Part shown: piece after piece, positions 51,403 to 59,392 of the stretch | Numbering within the stretch: the stretch's first letter is position 1 | Layout of the letters: every line of letters begins with the position of its first letter | NCBI RefSeq assembly: GCF_013348805.1 | Contig: NZ_CP054690.1 | Span: 1,860,001 to 1,924,000 of the forward strand | Direction of reading: 5' to 3' | Source: Rhodococcus sp. W8901 | GTDB lineage: Bacteria; Actinomycetota; Actinomycetes; Mycobacteriales; Mycobacteriaceae | DNA: 64,000 nucleotides | Notes under the pieces: model-generated | Database searches by the model: none | Told to the model about the DNA's origin: nothing | Seen by the model: only the letters and a program-made list of their open reading frames with translations | Position numbers and translations under genes: made by a program

Positions 51403-52581
51403 ATGCCTGCACCCGACCCGTCCGCCGCCGTGACCGAACGGCGCGCCCGTATCAACGACCAGGTCCGCCGCTGGTGTGAGCGTGCCCGGCTCGACGGCCG
51501 GCACCCGCCGCTGTCCGACGTCGCCGCGCTGTTGATCGCGGCGGGCCGAGTGGACGGGCCGACGCGGCAAGCCCTGACCGCCCGTCGTCGTGCGGGCCGG
51601 ACGATTCCGTCGATCGGCGGTTTCGGTGGTCTTCGCCTGCTCACCGACGAGCACGCCCGGCTTGCCACCCGGGCGGCGTCGTTGCGGCCCGGCCCGGTCC
51701 AGCTGGCGCACCGCTATCGCGCCGCGGAGCTGGCGAAACGTATAGACGGGCTGCGTTCGGCGGTGACGATGTCGAACATGCACTACGGCGGTGGCGTCCG
51801 GGCTATTCGCCGCGAGCGCCGTGACGGGGTGCATCTGGACCCCGGACAGCGCGACGCGCTGTTCGCGGCGTTGCAGCACACCCCCGCTCCGTTGCCGGTC
51901 GAACGGCGGCATCTGCACGAGTTCCGCAACGCGGTCCTCGAGTCGACGGCGCAGCGTGTGGCCCGGCTGTCCGAGCACACCCGGGCCGAGGACGTGGGTC
52001 GACGGGCGGTCGACGCGCTCGAACGTGCCGTGGAACCCGACGACGATCGGTTCGCCGACCGCTACGACACCCTGCTGTTCCTCGCCGGCTCGCTCTACGA
52101 CCGGATCGAGGGTTCTCCCGCATGGCATTCGGAGCACTTCGTGGTGCAGCGCGCGCAGCTGGATCTCGCGGAGGAGCTCACGCAGATTGCGGTCGACACC
52201 GTTGCGCTGCAAGGCATCCTCGGTGAACTCGACAACGCGCTCACCTCCACACCGGGTGCGCGCGACCACGTGCAGTCCCGCCACGACGCGTTGGTGCCGG
52301 TGTGGGACCAGCTGGTCGACCGGGTCGCTGCACTGGCCCGGATCGGGGACCTGTTGTCGCAGGCCGAGACCCAGCTCCAAGCAATGGCGTCGATGCGCTG
52401 GGCCACGAGCCTCGATACCCGGATCGACGATCTGATCGCCCGTTCCGGCAACCGCGAACTGTCGGCGGACAACACGCACCAGGTCGGCGATCAGTTCGGT
52501 GGCGTCGAGGAACTGATGGGCACGTATCGGAGCGCGTTGGGCGGGGACATCGCCGCGCTCACCGCCCGAGGTGAGTCGTGA
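51403..52581 (+). CDS. conserved hypothetical protein, helical
   Basis: No function recognised. A 392-residue soluble, mainly helical protein: VTERRARINDQVRRWCERARLDGR at the N-terminus (as two short helices), RVARLSEHTRAEDVG, DLAEELTQIAVDTVALQGIL and AGSLYDRIEG later on. A high helix content and Arg/Glu heptads between residues 150 and 340 suggest coiled-coil assembly. No signal peptide, no catalytic motif. GAGGAGG lies before ATG 51403. A short hairpin follows. It could be an actinobacterial cytosolic scaffold protein, but this is guesswork. Confidence 0.72.
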   Translation: MPAPDPSAAVTERRARINDQVRRWCERARLDGRHPPLSDVAALLIAAGRVDGPTRQALTARRRAGRTIPSIGGFGGLRLLTDEHARLATRAASLRPGPVQLAHRYRAAELAKRIDGLRSAVTMSNMHYGGGVRAIRRERRDGVHLDPGQRDALFAALQHTPAPLPVERRHLHEFRNAVLESTAQRVARLSEHTRAEDVGRRAVDALERAVEPDDDRFADRYDTLLFLAGSLYDRIEGSPAWHSEHFVVQRAQLDLAEELTQIAVDTVALQGILGELDNALTSTPGARDHVQSRHDALVPVWDQLVDRVAALARIGDLLSQAETQLQAMASMRWATSLDTRIDDLIARSGNRELSADNTHQVGDQFGGVEELMGTYRSALGGDIAALTARGES

Positions 52582-52624
52582 CCACCGGCATCAGGCCGTT
52601 GCCTCGCCGTCGAACCAGTCCCAT

Positions 52625-52644
52625 TGCCCTCCTGTCGGAGGGCA
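52625..52644 (+). terminator. possible intrinsic terminator
   Basis: TGCCCTCC-TGTC-GGAGGGCA, an 8-bp stem with a 4-base loop, 44 bp after the stop at 52581. Confidence 0.5.
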
Positions 52645-52675
52645 TTGACTGACTCGCAGACGCCCATGTATCCAG

Positions 52676-52687
52676 TGTTTTAAAACA
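52676..52687. promoter_or_regulatory. AT-rich perfect palindrome upstream of the unknown gene at 52761
   Basis: TGTTTTAAAACA is a perfect 12-bp palindrome in an AT-rich patch 73 bp before the next gene's start. It may be an operator; there is no matching regulator next door. Confidence 0.35.
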
Positions 52688-52760
52688 TTTGCAAGAAAAG
52701 GTCCAGGGGAGGTCCCCCGCATCAGGATCCCGCCCACCGCGTCTGCGAAATGGAGTCGAG

Positions 52761-53267
52761 ATGAATCCCAGTGGAATCGAGGCGTACCGCCTCGGCCGCA
52801 GCTTCGACGTCATGCCGATCCCGATGGATCTCGAGCACTGCGTCGAGGTGCCGGCAGGCCCGCTCACCTTCGTCGTCGAGTCGCGACGTCTCACCGACGA
52901 GGCCATCAACTCGAACGCGCGCGATCGGGGCCGTCCCGATGCCACGTACGACAGCGGCATCGACGACGGCGGCGCATGTGTCCACGTGCTCGGCACGGCA
53001 GATCGGCTGGAGCGCTTGCGCTTCGACTGTTTCGACAACGAACCGCACTACCACTACATCCATCAGTCCGAGCAGGTCAACGTCGTTGTGCGCTTCGACC
53101 AGTTCGCCGAGGGGGATCCCCGGGAATGGACTCTCGAACGTCTGCGCTCCCGCCTGCCCCACATGCTCGAACACCTCGGTTCGGTGGGACTGGCCGATGA
53201 GGTGCGGGCCGTGGATCTCAGCCCGGCGGTGGACGAGGTGGCGCGACTCCTCGACGTCGCCGGGTAG
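52761..53267 (+). CDS. conserved hypothetical protein
   Basis: No function recognised with confidence. A 168-residue protein with a beta-rich first half (FTFVVESR-like: PAGPLTFVVESRRLTDEAI) and the striking stretch RFDCFDNEPHYHYIH near residues 92-106, three His with Tyr that could bind metal, then VRFDQFAEGDPREW. It ends in an amphipathic helix that mirrors VDLSPAVDEVARLLDVAG. No signal peptide. ATG 52761 has GGAG upstream. Standing alone, it may belong to a family of small metal-binding proteins; that is inference from the His cluster only. Confidence 0.7.
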   Translation: MNPSGIEAYRLGRSFDVMPIPMDLEHCVEVPAGPLTFVVESRRLTDEAINSNARDRGRPDATYDSGIDDGGACVHVLGTADRLERLRFDCFDNEPHYHYIHQSEQVNVVVRFDQFAEGDPREWTLERLRSRLPHMLEHLGSVGLADEVRAVDLSPAVDEVARLLDVAG

Positions 53268-53378
53268 ACCCCGGCGGTCGCGCCCCGAGCCGATAGCGCG
53301 GACAGCGGGTGCAGCGCTACCGGTTTCGCGGCCGGCCGCATGCCAACCTGAGCACATGGCGTCGCGATTCGAGGAGAG

Positions 53379-53758
53379 ATGACGATGTTCGATCCCACCT
53401 GGGAATCGGTGTCCGGTCGACCGCTTCCGGGCTGGTACGACGGCGCCAAGCTCGGAATCTTCGTGCGGTGATCGGCAGCCGGCCGTAGACGACTGTTGCC
53501 GGAACGACGTCCGGGGGCACTCAGGTGCGGTACACCCGCAAGGGCTCCGACGTGTTCGTGTTCCTGCTGGAACTACCCGGAACCCGGCGCTTCACGCTGC
53601 GCGGAGTCGACATTCGTGACGTGGACGGGGTCGAACTGCTCGGCGACCCCGCCGCACTGGACTTCTCCACGATCGACGGCCAGCTTTCCGTCGAACTTCC
53701 TCCGCAGGTGTCCGTCTCGGCCACATACGTGCTTCGATTGGCGGGCGCGGCCGGCTAG
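53379..53758 (+). pseudogene. remnant of an alpha-L-fucosidase (GH29), internally deleted
   Basis: The 5' end is a 30-codon frame (53379-53471, RBS GAGGAGAG) reading [19 protein letters not shown] then AKLGIFV, exactly the start of bacterial GH29 alpha-L-fucosidases, and it breaks off where FVHWG would follow. The 3' part (53525-53758, another frame) reads VRYTRKGSDVFVFLLELPG and ends VSATYVLRLAG, the beta-rich fucosidase C-terminus. Some 350 codons including the catalytic nucleophile are missing, so this is a dead gene left by a deletion near 53466-53520. Confidence 0.8.
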
Positions 53759-53774
53759 CCGGCCACGTGCGGGT

Positions 53775-53927
53775 TCACCAGCCGCGCTCGGCGAGGCAGT
53801 GCGGCTGCGGGATGTCGTCGACGTTGATGCCGACCATGGCCTCGCCGAGTCCGCGGGAGACCTTCGCGAGCACGTCGGGGTCGTCGTGGAAAGTGGTGGC
53901 CTTGACTATCGCGCCGGCGTCCTCGGC
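53775..53927 (-). pseudogene. pdxS: 3' remnant of pdxS (pyridoxal 5'-phosphate synthase subunit)
   Basis: On the minus strand about 48 codons read [20 protein letters not shown], then [14 protein letters not shown] and [11 protein letters not shown] before the native stop. This is the unmistakable C-terminus of PdxS (family members have ~300 residues); everything before AIVKATTF is gone. It is the 3' end only, convergent with and 16 bp from the fucosidase remnant, and so cannot make the enzyme. Either a lost local pdxS or a fragment brought in with the neighbouring rearrangement; a working copy must exist elsewhere if the strain makes PLP this way. Confidence 0.85.
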
Positions 53928-54004
53928 CCCGTGGGGATGGTGTCGGGGGTGCTCCCAGCCGCTTCCTTCTTCGTTGGAACAGATTGGGGGAGTGGGAAAA
54001 ACGT

Positions 54005-54598
54005 TCAGCGCTCGGGGCGCGCAGCCATGCCGTCGAGGAAGACGGACATGCAGTCTTCGGAGAGTTCGCCGAGAGTGTAGGGGTCGTCCGGCCGGCGCCA
54101 GTAGACGGTGAACCACACCGAATCTCGAAGGAACCGGTGGAACACCTTGGAGGGTACGTCCTTTCGGAGAACGTCTGCGTCCTTGCCCGCCTCGATGGCG
54201 TCGAGCCAGATCGTCTGGATCTCGTCGGCGAGCGCGTTGGCTTCGGTGAAGTCGCGCAGCTTGCGAAGGTTGGGGAACTCGGCGTGATAGACCTTCGTCG
54301 CATCGGGACGGGCGGCGCCCATCGCGAGGGAGACGTCGACAATCGCCTTCAGCCGTGCGCGCGGCTCGAGCTGCTCGAGGCCGGTCACCCGATAGTTCGC
54401 GAGGAGATCCGAGAGGAACACCGTGACCAACTTGTTGACGATGGCGCCCTTCGACCGGAAGTAGTGGTAGAGCGCGCCCGCATTGATGCCGACCTCGTCA
54501 CCGATCTCGCGCATCGAGGTTCCGGGGATCCCGCGCGCGGCGAACAGGACGGCGGCGGCGTCGAGTATTTCGGACCTCCTGTCGGGGGCTTCGGGCAC
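54005..54598 (-). CDS. TetR-family regulator of the 54-61 kb cluster
   Basis: A 197-residue TetR repressor. The HTH is [17 protein letters not shown] then [21 protein letters not shown] (residues ~7-45); the rest is a helical ligand domain with [19 protein letters not shown] 54598 is preferred over a TTG further up, because AAAGGAA precedes it by six bases. It is divergent from the DegT-family gene. Its own promoter TTGACC-N18-TATGGT (54660-54631, minus strand) is followed at once by a site matched in the DegT promoter, so it should repress both. Related repressors respond to CoA thioesters; the ligand here is unknown. Confidence 0.93.
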   Translation of the reverse strand: MPEAPDRRSEILDAAAVLFAARGIPGTSMREIGDEVGINAGALYHYFRSKGAIVNKLVTVFLSDLLANYRVTGLEQLEPRARLKAIVDVSLAMGAARPDATKVYHAEFPNLRKLRDFTEANALADEIQTIWLDAIEAGKDADVLRKDVPSKVFHRFLRDSVWFTVYWRRPDDPYTLGELSEDCMSVFLDGMAARPER

Positions 54599-54613
54599 GC
54601 GTGTTCCTTTCGT

Positions 54614-54629
54614 ATTGAACAATCATTCA
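54614..54629 (-). promoter_or_regulatory. TetR-type operator at the TetR promoter
   Basis: On the minus strand TGAATGATTGTTCAAT lies one base after the -10 TATGGT (54636-54631) of the TetR promoter, whose -35 TTGACC is at 54660-54655 with 18-bp spacing. It shares 14 of 16 bases with the site at 54760-54775. Confidence 0.75.
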
Positions 54630-54725
54630 AACCATAGTGCTGCCCGATGCTGCCGGTCAAAAGGAGGGTGGCGCGAGTGCTGTGACCGGCGCCTGCGCTC
54701 CTCCGGGGCTCGATTTCGTTTCGTC

Positions 54726-54775
54726 TTGACTGCTTCGGAAGGCCGTTCTATATTCGGCCTGAATGAACGTTCAAT
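54726..54775 (+). promoter_or_regulatory. promoter and TetR-type operator of the DegT-family gene
   Basis: TTGACT (54726-54731), 17 bp, TATATT (54749-54754) is a near-consensus sigma70 promoter. TGAATGAACGTTCAAT (54760-54775), containing the palindrome TGAACGTTCA, covers the expected start site. A matching site stands at the divergent TetR promoter. Confidence 0.82.
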
Positions 54776-54970
54776 GAGCGCCGTTCGGATATTGATCTGG
54801 CCTTCGCGGGCCCGGGCCGCTGCCGGAGTCGCCACCTCAGCCTGTGCGAATGGTGTAGGTGCGCAGAGTCTTCCGCGGCGTCCTGCGCTGCGACCGCCAC
54901 ACGAGGGTGTGCGAGGTGCCGAAACCCGACACCGCCGGACGCCTTCCGAGAAATCAACCGAGGAGATCCC
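54776..54970 (+). other. long untranslated leader of the DegT-family gene
   Basis: About 200 bp between the operator and the DegT start holds no convincing gene. A 66-codon frame (54774-54974) exists, but its composition is unlike coding sequence and it has no ribosome-binding site. No known riboswitch fold is recognised. Confidence 0.4.
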
Positions 54971-56194
54971 ATGACCAGGGTTGTCTACGCCCGAAGTGTT
55001 CACGACGAGCGCGAGATCGAGGCCTGCCTCGAGGTGCTGAGGGGAGGCCCGTTCGCCCTCAAGATCGGCAAGAACGTCGCCGAGATGGAGCGCAGGGTCG
55101 CTGATCTCTACGGCAAGAAGCTGGGCCTGATGTGCAACTCGGGTTCGTCCGCGCTGTACCTGGCGCTCGAACTGCTCGATCTGCCCAAGGGCTCCGAGGT
55201 GATCACCTCGCCGCTGACGTTCTCCACGGACGTCTCGCCGATCGTCCGCGGAGGCTGGATTCCGGTGTTCGTCGATGTCGAGCCGGACACGTACAACGTC
55301 GATGCGTCCAAGATCGAGGCGTTGATCACCGACAAGACCAAGGCGATCCTGGTCCCGAACCTGGCGGGCAATGCCCCCGACTGGGACGCGATCCGCGAGA
55401 TCGCCGACCGTCACGACCTCAAGGTCATCGAGGATTCGTGCGACTGCATCGGAACGACCCTCAACGGCACCAAGACCGGTTCGCGGTCCGACATCACCGT
55501 CACCAGCTTCGCGATGTCGCACATCATCACGTGCGCCGGTAACGGCGGCATGGTGTGCCTCGACGACGAGAAGCTGCGCGACAAGGGCCTCATGCTGCGG
55601 CGTTGGGGTCGCCGATCCGAGCCACACCTGTTCGGGTCCGAGCAGGCGCGGACCGGACGTGTGTTCCGCGAGAGCCTCGACGGCGTCGCGTACGACAACG
55701 ACTTCATCTTCGACGTCCTGCCCTGGAACTTCGAGCCGTCCGAGCTGGGCTCCGCGTTCGGCCTGGTCCAGCTGAGCAAGCTCGACGTGAACTACAAACG
55801 CCGCCACGAGATCTTCGATGCGTTCACTGCGGCCTTCGGCGCCTACCCGTCGCTGTTCCGTCTCCCCAAGCCGCTCCCGGGCTTCTATACCGCGTGGCTG
55901 TGCTACCCCGTCACGATCCGCGAGGATGCCGGGTTCGAGCGTTCGGACCTGCAGGAGTCGCTCGAGGGTGCGGGTATCGACACCCGAACGGTGTGGAGTG
56001 GCAATGTCACTCGACACCCGATGATGCGCAATGTCGAGTACCGCATTCCTGAGGACGGCCTGCCCTTCGCGGACGAGGTGTTCGAGCGTGGCATGTCCCT
56101 CGGGATGAGCCACGGCACGACGGACGAGGAACTCGATCATGTGGTGGCGAGCATCCACGCGTTCGCGTCCAAGTTCGTCGCGCCGCAGACGTAG
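54971..56194 (+). CDS. DegT/DnrJ/EryC1 family protein, 3-dehydrase-like (Lys replaced by His)
   Basis: A 407-residue fold-type I B6 enzyme. It follows the CDP-4-keto-6-deoxyhexose-3-dehydrase (E1/RfbH) branch: LMCNSGSSALYLALELL, PVFVDVEPDTYNVDA, KVIEDSCDCIG, and the active-site segment SFAMSHIITCAGNGGM, where the PLP-binding lysine is replaced by His184. That change is diagnostic of PMP-dependent dehydratases (E1, ColD) in place of transaminases. The Cys-rich loop binding [2Fe-2S] in E1 is absent here (RRSEPHLFGSE instead). GAGGAG precedes ATG 54971. It sits with catabolic genes, not sugar genes, so the substrate is an open question. Confidence 0.9.
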   Translation: MTRVVYARSVHDEREIEACLEVLRGGPFALKIGKNVAEMERRVADLYGKKLGLMCNSGSSALYLALELLDLPKGSEVITSPLTFSTDVSPIVRGGWIPVFVDVEPDTYNVDASKIEALITDKTKAILVPNLAGNAPDWDAIREIADRHDLKVIEDSCDCIGTTLNGTKTGSRSDITVTSFAMSHIITCAGNGGMVCLDDEKLRDKGLMLRRWGRRSEPHLFGSEQARTGRVFRESLDGVAYDNDFIFDVLPWNFEPSELGSAFGLVQLSKLDVNYKRRHEIFDAFTAAFGAYPSLFRLPKPLPGFYTAWLCYPVTIREDAGFERSDLQESLEGAGIDTRTVWSGNVTRHPMMRNVEYRIPEDGLPFADEVFERGMSLGMSHGTTDEELDHVVASIHAFASKFVAPQT

Positions 56195-56238
56195 CGCATA
56201 TAGGCGCCATTTCCGCCTGCGCAGAGTCCGTTCGTACC

Positions 56239-56268
56239 CGAGCCCCCGACTTCCGAGTCGGGGGCTCG
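56239..56268 (+). terminator. terminator after the DegT-family gene
   Basis: A 13-bp stem (CGAGCCCCCGACT / AGTCGGGGGCTCG) with loop TCCG, 45 bp after the DegT stop. Confidence 0.82.
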
Positions 56269-56343
56269 TCGCGTTCTCCGGGCCCGCGGTCCCGGAGATT
56301 CCCTGGTGTGGAACTGCGTTCTAGATGACCGCGAGACTTCCGC

Positions 56344-56371
56344 TTGACATTTGCATCTACCTCGCTAATCT
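56344..56371 (+). promoter_or_regulatory. promoter of the amidohydrolase-ACAD operon
   Basis: TTGACA (56344-56349), 16 bp, TAATCT (56366-56371): a consensus -35 with a good -10, 60 bp upstream of the GTG at 56431. It follows the DegT terminator, so the downstream operon is a separate transcription unit. No copy of the TGAATGA-type operator is seen here. Confidence 0.7.
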
Positions 56372-56430
56372 CGAAGGCAATCATATAGAACACGGTTTCA
56401 CATCGAGTAGTTTCATCAGGAGTGTCCATC

Positions 56431-57666
56431 GTGACGAACGAAACGCCCTACATCCTCATTTCAGCTGACAGTCATGCCGGTGCCGACCACGCCACCTACC
56501 GCTCGTACCTCGAATCGAAGTGGCACGAGGAGTTCGACACGTGGCGCGGAAAGTACAAGAACCCCTACCGTGACCTCGTCGACGACGGCCGAACCCGCAA
56601 CTGGGACAACGTGCGTCGACTGCGCGAGACGCAGGGTGACGGCACGGTCGGTGAGGTGCTGTTCCCCAACACGGTGCCCCCGTTCTTCCCGAGTGCCGCC
56701 GTGCTGGCGGGTCCGCCGCGGGCCGAGGACTTCGACAAGCGTCTCGCGGGCGTGCGCGCCCACAACCGCTGGCTGAAGGACTTCTGCAACGACGCTCCCG
56801 CCCAGCGTGCCGGCGTTGCGCAGGTGTTCCTCAACGACGTCGACGAGGCGATCAAGGACGTCGAGTGGGTCAAGGAGAACGGACTGCGCGGCGGCATCCT
56901 GCTGCCGAACCTGGCGCCCGACATCAAGTGGGTCAAGCCGCTGTACGACCCCGAGTACGACCGGTTGTGGAAGGTCTGCGAGGACCTCGGCGTCCCGGTG
57001 AACAGCCATGCCGGCACCGGTCTGCCGGACTACGGCCGCTACAAGACGTCGTCACTGCTCTACATCAACGAGGTCGGCTTCTACTCGATGCGTCCGCTGG
57101 TGCAGATGATCCTCTCGGGTGTGTTCGAGCGGTTCCCGAAGCTCAAGTTCGCGGTGTCCGAGCAGGGTTGTGCGTGGGCGCCGGATCTGATGCGTCAGCT
57201 CGACACGGTGGACCTGCGGGTCAAGCGCACCGGCCGGATCGGCGAGCTGTTCTACAGCGAGGACGAGCAGCTTCCGTTGCGTCCGAGCGAGTACTTCCGG
57301 CGCAATGTGTGGGTCGGTGCGACGATGCCGTCGGCGCAGGACATGGCGTCGCGCGACACGCTCGGCGAGGGCAAGTTCATGTGGGGCAGCGACTACCCGC
57401 ACAACGAGGGCACGTACCCGTTCACGCGCGAGTGCATCCGTCAGGTGATGCACGACGTCGACGAGACCGAGCTGCGGAAGCTGTTCGCGGCGAACGCTGC
57501 CGAGTTGTACGACTTCGACCTGGACGCGCTGGCCCCGCTGGCGGCGAAGTACGGCCCCACGCCGTCCGAGGTCGCCCAGCCGCTGACCGAGTTGCCCGAG
57601 AACCCCAACGACGTCCTGCTGCGTGAGTCCTTCGCCAAGCAGCTCGAAGCCGAGCTGAGCGCGTGA
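56431..57666 (+). CDS. amidohydrolase-family (PF04909-like) metal-dependent hydrolase, first copy
   Basis: A 411-residue TIM-barrel amidohydrolase of the ACMSD/COG2159 group. ISADSHAG (Asp13, His15) stands for the N-terminal metal motif, VNSHAGTG for the middle His, and FMWGSDYPHNEG for the C-terminal metal Asp, so a single metal site looks intact. These enzymes hydrolyse, hydrate or decarboxylate cyclic or aromatic acids. GTG 56431 is used because AGGAG lies eight bases upstream; the GTG at 56422 overlaps that site. Its stop overlaps the next GTG (GTGA). First gene of a coupled four-gene operon. Confidence 0.92.
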   Translation: MTNETPYILISADSHAGADHATYRSYLESKWHEEFDTWRGKYKNPYRDLVDDGRTRNWDNVRRLRETQGDGTVGEVLFPNTVPPFFPSAAVLAGPPRAEDFDKRLAGVRAHNRWLKDFCNDAPAQRAGVAQVFLNDVDEAIKDVEWVKENGLRGGILLPNLAPDIKWVKPLYDPEYDRLWKVCEDLGVPVNSHAGTGLPDYGRYKTSSLLYINEVGFYSMRPLVQMILSGVFERFPKLKFAVSEQGCAWAPDLMRQLDTVDLRVKRTGRIGELFYSEDEQLPLRPSEYFRRNVWVGATMPSAQDMASRDTLGEGKFMWGSDYPHNEGTYPFTRECIRQVMHDVDETELRKLFAANAAELYDFDLDALAPLAAKYGPTPSEVAQPLTELPENPNDVLLRESFAKQLEAELSA

Positions 57667-58523
57667 CTCGGCGGTTCGAGGGCCGTCGGGCGATCGTCAC
57701 CGGTGCCAGCCGCGGCATCGGCGCGGGTATCGCGCAGCGGCTGGCGGCGGAGGGCGCGGCCGTCGCGATCGTGGCCCGCACGGTCGACGAACCCGATCGC
57801 GGCTTCGACGGCACCCTGGCCCGGACAGCCGAGGTGATCCGCTCGGCCGGTGGCACGGCCGTGATCGTCCCGGCCGCGCTCGAGGATGCGGACTCCCGGG
57901 CCCGCATCGTCCCCGAGGCGGAGAAGGCACTGGGCGGGCCGATCGACATCCTCGTCAACAACGCGGCGGCGGCGATCTTCCAGCCGCTGCGGGATTACCC
58001 GTCCAGGCGTGCGCACCTGACGTTCGAGGTGAACGTCCATGCGCCGCTGGACCTCGCGCAGCGGGTGATCCCCGGCATGCGGGAGCGCGGCGCGGGGTGG
58101 ATCGTCAACATCACCAGCGGCACCGCCCGGATCCGGCCCGTCGAACCGCTCCCCGCGGGGGAGACCGACCTGGATGCCGACATCCACGGCACGACGCTCT
58201 ACGGCATGAGCAAGGCCGCCCAGGATCGGATGACAGCGGGGCTGGCCGCCGAACTGAACGGGACCGGGATCCGTGTCAACGCGGTGCGCCCACGCTCGGC
58301 CGTCGCGACGGCGGGGGCGCTGTCGGTGGCGTCGAACATGGTCGGTTCCAAGTGGTTCGTGCCCGAGTCGCTCGAGGAAATGGTCGAGGCGGTGACGTGG
58401 TTGTGCGACGCCGCAGCGCACTACACCGGCAACGTCGAGGCGAGCCTGGACATCCTCGAACGTGAAAGCATCACGGTCCGTGATCTGAATGGCAGGCCGA
58501 TCCTCAAGGAGCAGACCGTATGA
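57663..58523 (+). CDS. short-chain dehydrogenase/reductase in the catabolic operon
   Basis: A 286-residue SDR with TGASRGIGAGIAQRL, IDILVNNAAAAIF, catalytic Ser in NITSGTARI, YGMSKAAQDRM (Tyr-x3-Lys) and RVNAVRPRSAVAT. A ~20-residue insertion (PVEPLPAGETDLDADIHG) lies between the Ser and Tyr strands. Start GTG 57663 overlaps the amidohydrolase stop, and its own stop overlaps the next ATG, so translation is continuous. It would interconvert hydroxyl and keto groups of the pathway intermediate; its length and insert resemble hydroxyacyl-CoA-type SDRs of steroid pathways. Confidence 0.92.
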   Translation: MTRRFEGRRAIVTGASRGIGAGIAQRLAAEGAAVAIVARTVDEPDRGFDGTLARTAEVIRSAGGTAVIVPAALEDADSRARIVPEAEKALGGPIDILVNNAAAAIFQPLRDYPSRRAHLTFEVNVHAPLDLAQRVIPGMRERGAGWIVNITSGTARIRPVEPLPAGETDLDADIHGTTLYGMSKAAQDRMTAGLAAELNGTGIRVNAVRPRSAVATAGALSVASNMVGSKWFVPESLEEMVEAVTWLCDAAAHYTGNVEASLDILERESITVRDLNGRPILKEQTV

Positions 58524-59386
58524 CCCCCTACGACGGAATCCCGATCATCGACACCCACATCGGGTTTCGCGAGGCCGGGTACGACGAGTACGCCTTCATC
58601 ACGCGTCAGACCAAGGACCGGGAGAGTCGCGCCGAGTTCAGCATGCCCGCCCAGTACATGTTCAAGGGCGTGCCGGACGACCTCGACACCGACGATCCGA
58701 TCTCGGCGACGCTGCGGGAGATGGACAAGCACGGCATCGAGATCGGCATGGTCAGCATGGCCAAGGAGTCCGGGCAGAAGGCGGTTCGGCTGTTCCCGGA
58801 TCGCTTCGTTCCGCAGGGCTCCGCGGTGGACCCCAACGACATCATGGGCACGCTGACGCGGATGACGCGCGAGTACGAGGAGTTCGGCATCGTCTCGGTG
58901 AGTTCGTTTGCGGCGGGTACGTTCCCGCAGGTCGCGCTCAACGCGCCGCAGATGTACCCGATCTACGCCAAGTGCGTCGAACTCGACATCCCTATCTTCG
59001 CGTGTGCCGGGATCGCCGGACCGCGGGTCAAGTCCGCGGTGCAGCACGTCGAACTGATCGACGGCGTGATGTTCGACTTCCCGGACCTGGTGTTCGTCAC
59101 GCGGCACGGCTGCGAGCCGTGGGAGGACCTGGCGATCAAACTGATGCTCAAGTGGCCCAACCTCTACTACTCGACGTCCGCGTTCGCACCCAAGCACTAC
59201 CCGCAGGCCATCGTCGACTACGCCAACACCCGCGGCGCCGACAAGATTATCTACGCCGGGTACTTTCCGGCCGGACTGACGCTGGACCGGATCTTCGGCG
59301 ACATGCCGCACGTGCTGTTCAACGCCGACGTCTGGCCCAAGTTCCTGCACGAGAACGCCCGCAAGGTGTTGAAACTGAAAGGTTGA
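58520..59386 (+). CDS. amidohydrolase-family protein, second copy, altered metal site
   Basis: A 288-residue COG2159-type TIM barrel. IIDTHIGF (Asp11, His13) and VTRHGCEPWEDLAIKLM keep the first metal ligands, but at the C-terminal Asp position (GSDYP in the first copy) the sequence reads IYAGYFPAGL, with Tyr. It is 120 residues shorter than the upstream copy. It could bind metal differently, be inactive and act as a partner of the first copy, or catalyse hydration or decarboxylation. ATG 58520 overlaps the SDR stop (ATGA). Six bases separate it from the acyl-CoA dehydrogenase. Confidence 0.88.
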   Translation: MTPYDGIPIIDTHIGFREAGYDEYAFITRQTKDRESRAEFSMPAQYMFKGVPDDLDTDDPISATLREMDKHGIEIGMVSMAKESGQKAVRLFPDRFVPQGSAVDPNDIMGTLTRMTREYEEFGIVSVSSFAAGTFPQVALNAPQMYPIYAKCVELDIPIFACAGIAGPRVKSAVQHVELIDGVMFDFPDLVFVTRHGCEPWEDLAIKLMLKWPNLYYSTSAFAPKHYPQAIVDYANTRGADKIIYAGYFPAGLTLDRIFGDMPHVLFNADVWPKFLHENARKVLKLKG

Positions 59387-59392
59387 TCGGAC

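Noticed and set aside
54774-54974. Possible 66-codon leader peptide ending four bases inside the DegT start
   Set aside because: No ribosome-binding site, Arg/Pro-rich composition, no conserved motif; more likely untranslated leader.
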